64,000 nucleotides of DNA. Source: Actinokineospora globicatena (lineage in GTDB: Bacteria > Actinomycetota > Actinomycetes > Mycobacteriales > Pseudonocardiaceae). The notes beneath the pieces are model-generated. The model had not been told where the DNA came from and searched no databases. It saw only the letters and a list, made by a program, of their open reading frames with translations. Below, piece by piece: positions 9,184 to 17,999 of this stretch. The first letter of the stretch is position 1. Each line of letters starts with the position of its first letter. Made by a program: the position numbers and the translations under genes. The stretch lies in contig NZ_JAMTCR010000002.1 of NCBI RefSeq assembly GCF_024171945.1, positions 1,426,001-1,490,000 of the forward strand. Direction: 5' to 3'.

Positions 9184-10401
9184 GTGGCCGCCCCGGTCTA
9201 TCTCGCGCTGTCGTTCGGCACCCTGCTGATCGGCCTGTTCGTCGGCTTCCTCCTCGGTCGGTCCCGCTCCGGCGGGGCGGGGAGGGCCCCGGACGGCCCC
9301 ACGGTCGCCGACCTGGTCCAACGGATCATCCAGTCCACCCACACCGGTGTGGTCGTGCTCAACCGGTTCGGTGATGTGGTGATCCACAACCCGAGAGCGG
9401 AGGAGCTCGGCCTCGTCCGCAACAACCGCGTCGACGACCGCGCCCGCAAGGCCGCCGAGGTCGTCGTCGAGACCGGCGACCCCATCGAGGTCGACCTCTC
9501 GCCGCTGGAGTCGCGCGGCGGGCGCACCCCGGAGGCGGTGCTCGGCGAGGTCCGGCCGCTCGGCGACGGGTTCACCGCCGTCGACGCCGACGACCAGTCC
9601 GAGGCCGTCCGGCTGGAGGCGACCCGGCGCGACTTCGTCGCCAACGTCAGCCACGAGCTCAAGACCCCGGTCGGCGCCATGGCGCTGCTGGCCGAGGCCG
9701 TGCTCGACGCCGCGGACGACCCGGTCGAGGTGCGCCGGTTCACCACCAAGATCCTCAACGAGGGCAACCGGCTCGGCACGCTGGTCACCGAGTTGATAGC
9801 GCTGTCGCGGTTGCAGGGCGCCGAGCGGCTGCCGGAGATGCACACCGTGGAGGTCGACGCCGTCGTGCGCGAGGCCATGGGCCGCGCCCGGCTGGTGATG
9901 GAGTCCACCGGCATCGACGTCACCACCGACGACGACAGCGGTCTGCTCGTGCAGGGCGACCGGACGCTGCTGGTCACCGCGCTGTCCAACCTGCTGCAGA
10001 ACGCGCTCGCCTACTCCACGGCCGGGAGCCCGGTCTCGGTGAGCCGCAGCGTGGCCGACGGCTTCGTGGAGATCGCCGTCACCGACCGCGGCGTCGGCAT
10101 CCCGGAGGACGAGCAGCAGCGGGTCTTCGAGCGGTTCTACCGGGTCGACCGGGCGCGCTCGCGGGCGACCGGCGGCACCGGCCTCGGCCTGGCGATCGTC
10201 AAGCACGTCGCGGCCAACCACGGTGGCGAGGTGCGGCTGTGGAGCAAGCCGGGCCTCGGGTCGACCTTCACCATGCGCGTCCCGGCCCACGCCGAACCCC
10301 GGGACCTCACCACGAACGGTGCGGAACCCACCCTGGTGGGCGGCCGCGCGACCGCTCCGTCGAAATCCGACGGCGCCGCTACCGATGGAGGAATGGCATG
10401 A
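9184..10401 (+). CDS. senX3: sensor histidine kinase SenX3
   Basis: Membrane sensor of the phosphate-responsive SenX3-RegX3 system. From GTG 9184 it has 405 residues, close to M. tuberculosis SenX3. One N-terminal membrane helix (VYLALSFGTLLIGLFVG) is followed by a PAS-like segment (TGVVVLNRFGDVVIHN), HisKA with VSHELKTP (phosphorylated His157), and HATPase with NLLQNALAYS, DRGVGIPED and GTGLGLAIV. An in-frame TTG at 9082 would add 34 residues and cannot be excluded. The stop overlaps the regX3 start (ATGA). Other genes of the phosphate regulon are not in the window; ppx follows. Confidence 0.92.
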   Translation: MAAPVYLALSFGTLLIGLFVGFLLGRSRSGGAGRAPDGPTVADLVQRIIQSTHTGVVVLNRFGDVVIHNPRAEELGLVRNNRVDDRARKAAEVVVETGDPIEVDLSPLESRGGRTPEAVLGEVRPLGDGFTAVDADDQSEAVRLEATRRDFVANVSHELKTPVGAMALLAEAVLDAADDPVEVRRFTTKILNEGNRLGTLVTELIALSRLQGAERLPEMHTVEVDAVVREAMGRARLVMESTGIDVTTDDDSGLLVQGDRTLLVTALSNLLQNALAYSTAGSPVSVSRSVADGFVEIAVTDRGVGIPEDEQQRVFERFYRVDRARSRATGGTGLGLAIVKHVAANHGGEVRLWSKPGLGSTFTMRVPAHAEPRDLTTNGAEPTLVGGRATAPSKSDGAATDGGMA

Positions 10402-11087
10402 CGAGAGTGCTGATCGTGGAGGACGAGGAGTCCTTCGCCGACCCGCTTGCCTTCCTGCTGCGCAAGGAGGGCTTCACCGCCGCCGTGGCCGTGACCGGCC
10501 AGCAGGCGCTGGAGGAGTTCGACCGCAACGGTGCCGACATCGTCCTGCTCGACCTGATGCTGCCCGGCATGAGCGGCACCGACGTGTGCAAGGCGCTGCG
10601 CCAGCGCTCCGCGGTCCCGGTGATCATGGTGACCGCCCGCGACAGCGAGATCGACAAGGTCGTCGGCCTGGAGCTGGGCGCAGACGACTACGTCACCAAG
10701 CCGTACTCGGCCCGCGAGCTGATCGCCAGGGTGCGCGCCGTGCTGCGCCGCGGCGGCGAGACCGGTGGCGACGGCGAGCTGCTGCCCCAGGTGCTCGCGG
10801 CCGGACCGGTGCGAATGGACGTCGAGCGGCACGTGGTCACTGTGGACGGCACCGACGTCCCGTTGCCGCTCAAGGAGTTCGACCTGCTCGAGTACCTGCT
10901 GCGCAACGTCGGCCGGGTGCTCACCCGCGGCCAGCTCATCGACCGGGTGTGGGGCGCGGACTACGTCGGCGACACCAAGACCCTCGACGTGCACGTCAAG
11001 CGGTTGCGCTCGAAGATCGAACCCGACCCGGCCTCGCCGCGGCACCTGGTGACGGTGCGCGGTCTGGGTTACAAGTTCGAGTCCTGA
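10398..11087 (+). CDS. regX3: response regulator RegX3
   Basis: A 229-residue OmpR/PhoB-type regulator, partner of SenX3. The receiver domain has the acidic pair EDE (9-11), phospho-acceptor Asp52 in [12 protein letters not shown] and [12 protein letters not shown]. The C-terminal winged helix includes [12 protein letters not shown] and [20 protein letters not shown] 10398 overlaps the senX3 stop and follows GGAGGAATGG. The frame is open upstream inside senX3, so the start rests on the ribosome site and domain layout. Expected role: control of phosphate starvation genes. Confidence 0.95.
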   Translation: MTRVLIVEDEESFADPLAFLLRKEGFTAAVAVTGQQALEEFDRNGADIVLLDLMLPGMSGTDVCKALRQRSAVPVIMVTARDSEIDKVVGLELGADDYVTKPYSARELIARVRAVLRRGGETGGDGELLPQVLAAGPVRMDVERHVVTVDGTDVPLPLKEFDLLEYLLRNVGRVLTRGQLIDRVWGADYVGDTKTLDVHVKRLRSKIEPDPASPRHLVTVRGLGYKFES

Positions 11088-11111
11088 TCGTCTCCCCGGT
11101 ACGGTGCCCCA

Positions 11112-12065
11112 GTGCGCCTAGGTGTGCTCGACGTCGGGTCCAACACCGTCCACCTGCTCGTGGTGGACGCTCGTCGGGGTGCCCACCCCACGCCCGCGCG
11201 GTCTGAGAAGACCGTGCTGCGGCTGGCGGAGCGGATCACCCCGTCCGGTCAGCTGTCCAAGGTGGGCGCCGACGACCTGGTGCGCACCGTCGCCGCGGCC
11301 AAGGAGTCCTCGGTCCGGCTGGGCTGCGCCGACCTCATGGCCTTCGCCACCTCCGCGGTGCGCGAGGCGGGCAACTCGGCCGCGGTGCTGCGCCGGGTGC
11401 ACAAGGAGACCGGGGTCGAGCTCAAGGTCCTCTCCGGTGAGGACGAGGCGCGGCTCACGTTCCTCGCCGCCCGCCGCTGGTACGGCTGGTCGGCTGGCAA
11501 CCTGCTGGTGCTCGACATCGGCGGCGGCTCGCTGGAGATCGCCGCCGGTATCGACGAGGACCCGGACTTCGCCTGGTCGCTGCCCCTGGGTGCCGGTCGG
11601 CTGACGAGAACCCGGTTCACCAGCGACCCGCCGACCCGCGACCAGGTCGAGCGCACGGTCGGCTGGCTGGCCGAGCAGTTGGCCCCGGTGGCCCGCAGGG
11701 TCGCCAAGTACGGCACCCCCGACCGGGCGGTCGCCACCTCCAAGACCTTCCGCACCCTGGCGCGGCTCACCGGTGCCGCGCCGTCCTCGGCCGGACCGCG
11801 GGTCCGCAGGGTGCTGACCGACACCGCGCTCAGCCAGTTGATCGCCTTCATCTCCCGGATGTCGGCGGCCGACCTGGCCCAACTCGACGGCGTCAGCCCC
11901 GGCCGGGCGCACCAACTGGTAGCCGGTGCGCTGGTGGCGCAGGCCACTATGCGAGCGTTGTCACTGCCCGAGGTGGAAATCGGGCCGTGGGCGCTGCGCG
12001 AAGGGGTCATCCTGCGGCGGCTGGACCAGACGAATGGTGAGGACCACACTGTTCACTCGGATTGA
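11112..12065 (+). CDS. ppx: Ppx/GppA family exopolyphosphatase
   Basis: ASKHA-fold phosphatase that removes terminal phosphate from polyphosphate and/or pppGpp. The 317-residue short form matches M. tuberculosis Ppx1 (Rv0496). [15 protein letters not shown] is the phosphate-1 motif, [10 protein letters not shown] follows near 76, and [13 protein letters not shown] near 137 is the phosphate-2 motif. It lacks the long C-terminal helical domain of E. coli Ppx. GTG 11112 lies 24 bases after regX3, so polyphosphate turnover is linked by position to the phosphate two-component system. Family members differ in substrate; exopolyphosphatase is the likelier call for this short form. Confidence 0.9.
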   Translation: MRLGVLDVGSNTVHLLVVDARRGAHPTPARSEKTVLRLAERITPSGQLSKVGADDLVRTVAAAKESSVRLGCADLMAFATSAVREAGNSAAVLRRVHKETGVELKVLSGEDEARLTFLAARRWYGWSAGNLLVLDIGGGSLEIAAGIDEDPDFAWSLPLGAGRLTRTRFTSDPPTRDQVERTVGWLAEQLAPVARRVAKYGTPDRAVATSKTFRTLARLTGAAPSSAGPRVRRVLTDTALSQLIAFISRMSAADLAQLDGVSPGRAHQLVAGALVAQATMRALSLPEVEIGPWALREGVILRRLDQTNGEDHTVHSD

Positions 12066-12161
12066 CGAGATCCGGGTGGCCCCTGACCCCGAGGGGGCGG
12101 TGCCGCCCGCGGCGCGGGTGGGCACTGGACGGATCGGCCTGCACGGGGCACGGTGGAGTGG

Positions 12162-13580
12162 ATGAGTCAAGAAGGTGGTTCGGAGCGCACGCAGCGCACC
12201 GTGGCCGAGTTGCTGGCCAAGTACGGCGGCTCCCCTGGCGACGGCGCGCCACGCAGGCGCCGCCGCAAGCCGGACGACGCCTCGGAGACCGCCCCCCAGG
12301 CGATCATCGACCGGGTGATGTCCGACAGCGGCAAGCTGCTGCCGATCCGCGAGGACCAGCCGCCGCACGAGCGCGTCTCGCACCGGCAGGACCGGGGGCC
12401 CGCACCGCAGGGTGCGCAGCCGTCCCAGCCGCTGCCCAGGCGCGGTCGGCCGGAGCAGCCGCCGGTCAGGGCTGAGCAGCAGCCGCCGAGGGTGGAGCCG
12501 CCGCAGGCCCGCGTCGACCAGCAGCCGCCGACCCAGCAGCACCCGCCGGTCGCGCCGCCGCGCCGGGAACCGCAGGTGGACCCGCGCCAGGCCGTCCGGC
12601 CCGCCGCGGAGCCCCGCCTGCCCGAGCCGCCGCGCCCGCAGCCGAGACCGGACGACCCGCGGCTCCCGCAGGGCAGGCCGGAGCAGCTCGACCCGCGCGC
12701 CGAGCCCCGGCGACCGGTCGACCCCCGTGACCAGCAGCACACCCCGGTGGCCGCGCCGCGGCCGCGCCCGGACGCCGAGCCGCACACCGAGCAGCTGCCC
12801 AGGGTGCCCGCCGACGACCAGGCCCCTGACCCGGGCGAGCCGCCCGCCGGGCTGGCCAAGGCGCCGAACCGGGCACCGCTGCCCAGGCGCGCGCCCGCCG
12901 GTGGCAGGCGACCGCAGAACCCGCCGCCGCAGGTCTCGCAGCCGCTGCCGGTCCCGCCGCAGGCGTCCCAGCCGCTCCCCGTCCCGCAGGTGTCGCAGCC
13001 GTTGCCGGTGCCCCCGAGGCAGCAGCCCGGCTACCACGGTGAGTACGCGGGCGACTCGGCCGAGACCGCCGTGGACCCCGCGGGCCCGCCGCCGGAGTTC
13101 CGCGAGGAGTTCAGCGGCTTCGACGACAAGGCCGCGACCCGGTTCACCGACTACTCCGCGCACGACGAGTTCGCCGACACCGACGACCGGCTCGACGACG
13201 ACCTGGACGACCGGTTCGACGAGGACGACGAGCCAAGCCGCGACCGGGTCCGTGATCGCGACCGCGACGACCTGGACGACGACGAGGACGAGCCTGCGGC
13301 CGACGGGGAACCCCGCTCGGCAGGCCGCGAGTGGCTGATCATGGTCGGCCAGCTCGGGCTCGGCGTGGTCGGCGGCGCCGTGGTGTGGCTGATCTTCAAC
13401 TGGCTGTGGCGGGTGCTGCCCGCCGCCGCGCTGGTCGGCGCGCTGGCGGTGATCGTCGGGCTGGTGCTGATCGTGCGCAAGGTCCGCCGCGCGGAGGACC
13501 TGCAGACCACCGTGCTCGCGGTGCTTGTCGGGTTGTTGGCGACGGTCTCCCCAGCCGCGTTGTTGCTGCTCGGCCGGTGA
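12162..13580 (+). CDS. Pro/Gln-rich membrane protein (Rv0497-like)
   Basis: A 472-residue protein of unknown role, in the Rv0497 position. Layout: a conserved-looking N-terminal segment (RTVAELLAKYGG near 13, then a basic RRRRRK patch and AIIDRVMSDSGKLLPIREDQ near 55); a very long Pro/Gln/Arg-rich disordered region (about 75-300) with SQPLPVP repeated near 255-285; an acidic Asp/Arg stretch (about 330-395); and two or three C-terminal membrane helices (WLIMVGQLGLGVVGGAVVWL onward). The N terminus would lie in the cytoplasm. ATG 12162 is preferred to GTG 12153. The stop overlaps the next start (GTGA). Confidence 0.8.
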   Translation: MSQEGGSERTQRTVAELLAKYGGSPGDGAPRRRRRKPDDASETAPQAIIDRVMSDSGKLLPIREDQPPHERVSHRQDRGPAPQGAQPSQPLPRRGRPEQPPVRAEQQPPRVEPPQARVDQQPPTQQHPPVAPPRREPQVDPRQAVRPAAEPRLPEPPRPQPRPDDPRLPQGRPEQLDPRAEPRRPVDPRDQQHTPVAAPRPRPDAEPHTEQLPRVPADDQAPDPGEPPAGLAKAPNRAPLPRRAPAGGRRPQNPPPQVSQPLPVPPQASQPLPVPQVSQPLPVPPRQQPGYHGEYAGDSAETAVDPAGPPPEFREEFSGFDDKAATRFTDYSAHDEFADTDDRLDDDLDDRFDEDDEPSRDRVRDRDRDDLDDDEDEPAADGEPRSAGREWLIMVGQLGLGVVGGAVVWLIFNWLWRVLPAAALVGALAVIVGLVLIVRKVRRAEDLQTTVLAVLVGLLATVSPAALLLLGR

Positions 13581-14356
13581 TCCCGGTCGGTCTGTCGACC
13601 GCGTCGGTGTGGCCGAGGACCGCGTCGACGGCCTTCGCCCTGGCCGGGTCGCTCGGCTACGACGGGGTCGAGGTGATGGTCTGGGCCGACCCGCTGAGCC
13701 AGGACGTGCCCGCGCTGGCCCGCCAGTCCCGCCGCAGCGGGGTGCCGGTGCTGGCCGTGCACGCGCCGTGCCTGCTGGTCACGCAGCGGATCTGGTCGCC
13801 GGACCCGGTTGTCCGGTTGCGCCGGGCCGTTGAGGCGGCGCAGGACCTGGGCGCGCCGACCGTGGTGGTCCACCCGCCGTTCCGCTGGCAGCGCGGGTAC
13901 GCCGAAGGATTTGCTGATCTGGTCTCGGGTCTAGAGGAGACCAGCGGTATCGCGGTCGCTGTGGAGAACATGTTCCCGGTGCGACGCGGCGCCGTCGCGG
14001 TCAGCGCGTTCCGCCCCTCCATCGATCCGACCGACGTCGGGCACCGCCACTACACGTTGGACTTGTCGCACACCTCGGCCGCGCATGTGGACGCCATGGC
14101 GTTGGCCGCGCGGATGGGCAGCGGGCTGCGGCACGTCCACTTGGCAGACGGGACCGGGCTGCCCAAGGACGAGCACCTGGTGCCCGGGCGCGGTGACCAG
14201 CCGTGCGCGCGGCTGTGCCGACACCTGGCGGAGACCGGGTTCACCGGCCAGGTCGTGGTGGAGATCAGCACCCGGCGTGCGCGCACGAGTCGCCAGCGTG
14301 CGGACGACATCGGCGCGGCACTGCGGTTCGCGCGGTCGCACCTGGGGCGAGAGTAG
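13577..14356 (+). CDS. sugar phosphate isomerase/epimerase-like TIM-barrel protein
   Basis: A 259-residue protein of the xylose isomerase-like/AP endonuclease 2 TIM-barrel superfamily, equivalent in position to Rv0498. Metal-binding-type motifs are visible at barrel strand ends: HAPCLLVT, VVVHPPFRW, VAVENMFP, TLDLSHTSA, RHVHLADG and VVEIST. The acidic and histidine residues expected for divalent metal are present, so an active isomerase, epimerase or endonuclease is plausible, but the substrate cannot be told. GTG 13577 overlaps the preceding stop and is the natural start, although the frame is open far upstream. Confidence 0.83.
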   Translation: MIPVGLSTASVWPRTASTAFALAGSLGYDGVEVMVWADPLSQDVPALARQSRRSGVPVLAVHAPCLLVTQRIWSPDPVVRLRRAVEAAQDLGAPTVVVHPPFRWQRGYAEGFADLVSGLEETSGIAVAVENMFPVRRGAVAVSAFRPSIDPTDVGHRHYTLDLSHTSAAHVDAMALAARMGSGLRHVHLADGTGLPKDEHLVPGRGDQPCARLCRHLAETGFTGQVVVEISTRRARTSRQRADDIGAALRFARSHLGRE

Positions 14357-14429
14357 ACAGTTCGGCGCAAACATAGGACGACCGGATGGCTGGTTGGTTC
14401 GAGAGGACACGAGCCGTACAGTTCCCCCC

Positions 14430-15356
14430 GTGAACCCGTTGCGTTCCTTGATCCTGGCTGCCGCCCGAAACGGCACCATCCGCCGTCTGGTGGCCACCGC
14501 TCCCGTCAGCAGGGACGTGGTGCGCCGCTTCGTGGCGGGCGAGACCACAGCAGACGCCGTCGCCGTCACCCGGCGACTGGTCGACTCCGGCCTCACCGTC
14601 ACCCTCGACCACCTCGGTGAGGACACCACCGACACCGCGCTCGCCGAGCAGACCGTCCAGGCCTACCTGGAACTGCTCGACCAGCTGCACGCCGAGGGCC
14701 TGTCGGACCGGGCCGAGGTGAGCGTCAAGCTCTCCGCCGTCGGGCAGATGTTCGACGAGGACCTCGCGCTGGCCAACGCCAAGCGGATCTGCGCCGCGGC
14801 CGAGGCGGCGGGCACGACAGTCACCCTGGACATGGAGGACCACACCACCACGGACTCCACGCTGCGCATCCTCGCCGAGCTGCGCCGCACCTGGCCGTGG
14901 GTGGGCGCCGTGCTCCAGTCCTACCTGCACCGCACCCTCGACGACGTGAACGCGCTGGCCACCTCGGGCTCGCGGGTCCGGCTCTGCAAGGGCGCCTACA
15001 AGGAGCCCGAGACGGTCGCCTTCCAGGACCCGATCGAGGTCGACAAGAGCTACGTCCGCTGTGCGAACGCGCTGCTGGCAGGCGACGGCTACCCGAAGTT
15101 CGCCACCCACGACCCGCGCCTGGTGCGGATCATCGGGGAGCGCGCCGAGGCGCACGGCCGCAAGCCCGGCAGCTTCGAGCACCAGATGCTCTTCGGCATC
15201 CGACCCGACGAGCAGCTCCGGTTGGCGCAGCTCGGCCACACCGTGCGGGTGTACGTGCCCTACGGCGGGGAGTGGTACGGCTATCTGATGCGCAGGATGG
15301 CCGAGCGACCCGCGAACACCGCCTTCTTCCTCCGCGCCCTCGCCAGCCGGAGCTGA
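14430..15356 (+). CDS. proline dehydrogenase
   Basis: Monofunctional FAD-dependent proline dehydrogenase (PRODH), 308 residues, oxidising L-proline to pyrroline-5-carboxylate. VSVKLSAVG (near 96), VTLDMED (near 133), LQSYLHRT (near 165), RLCKGAYKEPE (near 187) and ATHDPRLV (near 225) are the family's barrel motifs; EHQMLFGIRPDE and YVPYGGEWYGYLMRRMAERP form the C-terminal active-site block. GTG 14430 gives the standard length. No P5C dehydrogenase gene is adjacent; proC, the opposing reductase, lies 1.1 kb downstream, so both directions of the proline/P5C couple are close together. Confidence 0.93.
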   Translation: MNPLRSLILAAARNGTIRRLVATAPVSRDVVRRFVAGETTADAVAVTRRLVDSGLTVTLDHLGEDTTDTALAEQTVQAYLELLDQLHAEGLSDRAEVSVKLSAVGQMFDEDLALANAKRICAAAEAAGTTVTLDMEDHTTTDSTLRILAELRRTWPWVGAVLQSYLHRTLDDVNALATSGSRVRLCKGAYKEPETVAFQDPIEVDKSYVRCANALLAGDGYPKFATHDPRLVRIIGERAEAHGRKPGSFEHQMLFGIRPDEQLRLAQLGHTVRVYVPYGGEWYGYLMRRMAERPANTAFFLRALASRS

Positions 15357-15418
15357 GAAGATCGCCGATCCGTGGCACAGCGCAAAATCGCGGACGCGGG
15401 CGTGGCAGGCTATCGCCC

Positions 15419-16276
15419 ATGAGTAGTGCTGCAGGGCACGGCGACGTCCGGGCGGGCGGGCCCGCGCAGGCTGGTGGGGCGTTCGCCGCGGCGGTCCGGG
15501 TGCGGCCGCTGGGGGACGGCACCTTCACCGCCGACCTCCCCGCGCCGTGGACGGTCGGCGGGCGCCCGCACGGGGGATTCCTGATGGCGTTGCTGGCCAA
15601 GGCGGCGGTGGCCACGCACAACGGCGCCGGTGCGCCGCTGGTCGACCCGCTCACGGTGAGCGCGCAGTTCCTGCGCCCACCGGGGGTCGGGCCGGTCCTG
15701 CTGCGCACCGACGTCCGCAAGTCCGGGCGCCGCACCACGGTCGTGGCGGTGCACCTGGAGCAGAGCGGGCACAGTTGCGTCGAGGGCGTGGTCACCACCG
15801 GCCGGTTACCCCGGGAACGCGCCGCCTGGACGGATTTGCCGAACCAGTCGGCGGAACCGCCCGGCAACGCGATCGACCTGTCCACGGTGCCCTCGGCCTC
15901 GGTGTTCAAGCTGAGCGAGGTCTGCGACGTGCGGCTCGACCCCAACGGGGCCGGGTTCCTGCACGGGCACATCGGCGACCCGCTGCGGTTGCGGCTGTGG
16001 GCGCGGCCGCGCGGTGAGCACCCGGACCCGCTGTTCGCCTTGGTGGCCGGGGACATCTCGATGCCGGTGACCTTCAACCTCGGTCGCCTCGGCTGGTCGC
16101 CGACGGTCCAGCTGACCGCGCACCTGCGGTCGCGGCCCGCCCCGGGCTGGTTGCGGATCCAGGTGGAGTCCAAGGCCGTGCACGGTGTCTGGTTCGACTC
16201 CGACGCGACCGTGGTCGATTCCACCGGCAGGCTTGTCTGCCAAGCGCGCCAGTTGGCGCTATCGGCGGCCGGTTAG
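15419..16276 (+). CDS. acyl-CoA thioesterase-like (double hot-dog) protein
   Basis: A 285-residue protein of the TesB-like thioesterase superfamily, in the Rv0499 position between the TIM-barrel protein and proC. The first hot-dog domain begins with FTADLPAPWTVGGRPHGGFL, where GRPHGGF is the usual helix-start motif; the second ends with GVWFDSDATVVDSTGRLVCQ, resembling the TesB C-terminal block. Hydrolysis of an acyl-CoA is the family expectation; the substrate is unknown. ATG 15419 is used; homologs start near here and the upstream frame overlaps proline dehydrogenase out of frame. Confidence 0.8.
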   Translation: MSSAAGHGDVRAGGPAQAGGAFAAAVRVRPLGDGTFTADLPAPWTVGGRPHGGFLMALLAKAAVATHNGAGAPLVDPLTVSAQFLRPPGVGPVLLRTDVRKSGRRTTVVAVHLEQSGHSCVEGVVTTGRLPRERAAWTDLPNQSAEPPGNAIDLSTVPSASVFKLSEVCDVRLDPNGAGFLHGHIGDPLRLRLWARPRGEHPDPLFALVAGDISMPVTFNLGRLGWSPTVQLTAHLRSRPAPGWLRIQVESKAVHGVWFDSDATVVDSTGRLVCQARQLALSAAG

Positions 16277-16431
16277 TACATCACCGTTCTCGCTCTCTTT
16301 TTCACTGTTTTCCACAAAGGGCCGCCGGTTGGTCTGGACCACGCTTTCCGGCGGTCGCGCATTCGCCACCGGCGCACCCGATCGGGGACCGCTGCCGGGA
16401 AAACCGGTACCGGGTCGTTAGCCTGTCGGCC

Positions 16432-17262
16432 ATGACTGAGGCGAACGCGCGACCGGTGATCGCCGTGCTCGGCGCGGGCAAGATCGGCGAGGCCCTGCTC
16501 TCCGGGCTGCTGCACGGCGGCAGGCAGGCCGACGAACTGCTCTTCACCGAGCGCTCCGCCAGCCGCTGCGCGCAGCTGACCGACACCTACGGCATCGACG
16601 CCGTCGACGTGCCGACTGCGGCCAAGACCGCCGACGTCCTCGTGGTCGCGGTCAAGCCGCAGGACATCGACCCGCTGCTCGACGACCTGGCCGCCTCGGT
16701 CAGCGCCGACACCCTCATCGTCTCGCTCTGCGCGGGCCTGCCGACCGCCCTGTTCGAGCGCAGGCTGCCCCCCGGCGTCCCGGTGGTCCGGGTCATGCCC
16801 AACACCCCGATGCTCGTCGGCGAGGCCATGAGCGCCATCTCACCGGGCAAGCACGCCAGCTCCGCGCACCTGGCCACCGTCGAGGAGCTGCTCTCGGTCG
16901 TCGGCAAGGTCGTGCGGGTCCCCGAATCGCAGCAGGACGCTGTCACGGCGCTGTCGGGCTCCGGGCCCGCCTACTTCTTCTTCCTGGTCGAGGCCATGAT
17001 CGACGCCGGGATCCTGCTCGGCCTGCCGCGCGCGGTGGCCGAGAAGCTGATCATCCAGTCGGCGGTCGGCGCGGCCGCGATGCTGGCCGAGACCGGCGAG
17101 CACCCGGTGACCCTGCGCGAGGCCGTCACCTCGCCCGCGGGCACCACCATCATGGCCATCCGCGAGCTGGAGCGGCACGGGGTGCGCGCGGCGCTGCTGG
17201 CCGCCATCGAGGCCGCCAGGGACCGCTCGCGCGAACTGGGCGCCGCGCACGACGCAGATTGA
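16432..17262 (+). CDS. proC: pyrroline-5-carboxylate reductase
   Basis: ProC reduces P5C to L-proline with NAD(P)H, the last step of proline synthesis. The 276 residues carry VLGAGKIGEALLSGLL (Rossmann loop near 11), VAVKPQDI, VRVMPNTPMLVGEAMSAI, and the signature block ALSGSGPAYFFFLVEAMIDAG (split over 182-203). LREAVTSPAGTT completes the C-terminal dimer domain. ATG 16432 is the only sensible start. The upstream 155 bases are less GC-rich and contain a CTCTCTTTTTCACTG run at 16294-16308. The same neighbourhood is kept in mycobacteria (Rv0500). Confidence 0.95.
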   Translation: MTEANARPVIAVLGAGKIGEALLSGLLHGGRQADELLFTERSASRCAQLTDTYGIDAVDVPTAAKTADVLVVAVKPQDIDPLLDDLAASVSADTLIVSLCAGLPTALFERRLPPGVPVVRVMPNTPMLVGEAMSAISPGKHASSAHLATVEELLSVVGKVVRVPESQQDAVTALSGSGPAYFFFLVEAMIDAGILLGLPRAVAEKLIIQSAVGAAAMLAETGEHPVTLREAVTSPAGTTIMAIRELERHGVRAALLAAIEAARDRSRELGAAHDAD

Positions 17263-17382
17263 ACCCGAAGTGACGTCGCACTCGTCACACGTGTCCCGCT
17301 ACTCTCGATCGGTACACGTGCGTGTCGAATCCGCCGGTGGGGAAGCCGACGGCGCGACGCGTGGTTAAGGACGCGGTGGATC

Positions 17383-17601
17383 ATGCCTGCGAGCAAGCGC
17401 GACTCCGATCCGCCCGGCCTCCCGCAGGTGCAATTCCTGACGGTGGCCGAGGTGGCGGCCCTCATGCGGGTCTCGAAGATGACGGTGTACCGGCTGGTGC
17501 ACAGCGGTGAGCTGCCCGCGGTGCGGGTCGGCAAGTCGTTCCGGGTTCCGGAGAAGGCGGTGCACGACTACCTGCAGAACGCCTACTTCGACGCGGGCTG
17601 A
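17383..17601 (+). CDS. BldC-like small helix-turn-helix protein
   Basis: A 72-residue protein with a single MerR-type/excisionase-like winged helix: LTVAEVAALMRVSKMTVYRL then SGELPAVRVGKSFRVPEKAV. No ligand-binding domain. It corresponds to Rv0500A in position. Together with the separate bldC at 49.2 kb the window holds two such small regulators. The ATG follows AAGGACGCGG. Upstream at 17288-17293 and 17315-17320 are two CACGTG hexamers exactly 27 bases apart, possible operator sites. DNA binding is expected from the fold; targets are unknown. Confidence 0.88.
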   Translation: MPASKRDSDPPGLPQVQFLTVAEVAALMRVSKMTVYRLVHSGELPAVRVGKSFRVPEKAVHDYLQNAYFDAG

Positions 17602-17753
17602 GCGGGCCGCGCACTGCCCGCCCGCGAGCACGCCGAGGCGGCCCGGTAGGCTGGCCAGCCGTTGTGCCTGGTGTCTTGGCGCGCGTCGTTGACGTGTCCG
17701 CCGCACCGGAGCGCCGGACACCTGGAACGACCTAGAAACACGTAAGGACACAC

Positions 17754-17855
17754 ATGGGCTCGGTCATCAAGAAGCGTCGCAAGCGCATGTCGAAGAAGAA
17801 GCACCGCAAGCTGCTCCGCAAGACTCGCGTCCAGCGTCGCAAGCTCAAGAAGTAG
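17754..17855 (+). CDS. 30S ribosomal protein bS22 (AURKAIP1/COX24 family)
   Basis: A 33-residue, extremely basic peptide: [20 protein letters not shown] followed by [13 protein letters not shown]. This is the actinobacterial AURKAIP1/COX24-domain protein (Rv0500B position), seen in mycobacterial ribosome structures as bS22 in the small subunit near the decoding region. An AAGGA sequence lies just 5' of the ATG. Lys codons are nearly all AAG and Arg codons CGC/CGT, as in highly expressed genes. A hairpin follows at once. Confidence 0.93.
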   Translation: MGSVIKKRRKRMSKKKHRKLLRKTRVQRRKLKK

Positions 17856-17864
17856 TGTCTGCCG

Positions 17865-17890
17865 GCGGCGTCCGCTGGTGCGGGCGCCGC
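17865..17890 (+). terminator. hairpin after bS22
   Basis: GCGGCGTCCG (17865-17874) pairs with CGGGCGCCGC (17881-17890) over ten positions, one of them G-T, loop CTGGTG. It begins 9 bases after the bS22 stop; no T tract. Confidence 0.6.
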
Positions 17891-17999
17891 AGGTAACACC
17901 CCGTGTGACCTGCGTTAACAGTGCGTTGCCCATCCGGGGTGGCTCGGCGGGCGCGAGTAGGCTCGTCCCTGCAAGCGCCCACTGCCCCCGGGGGTTCCC

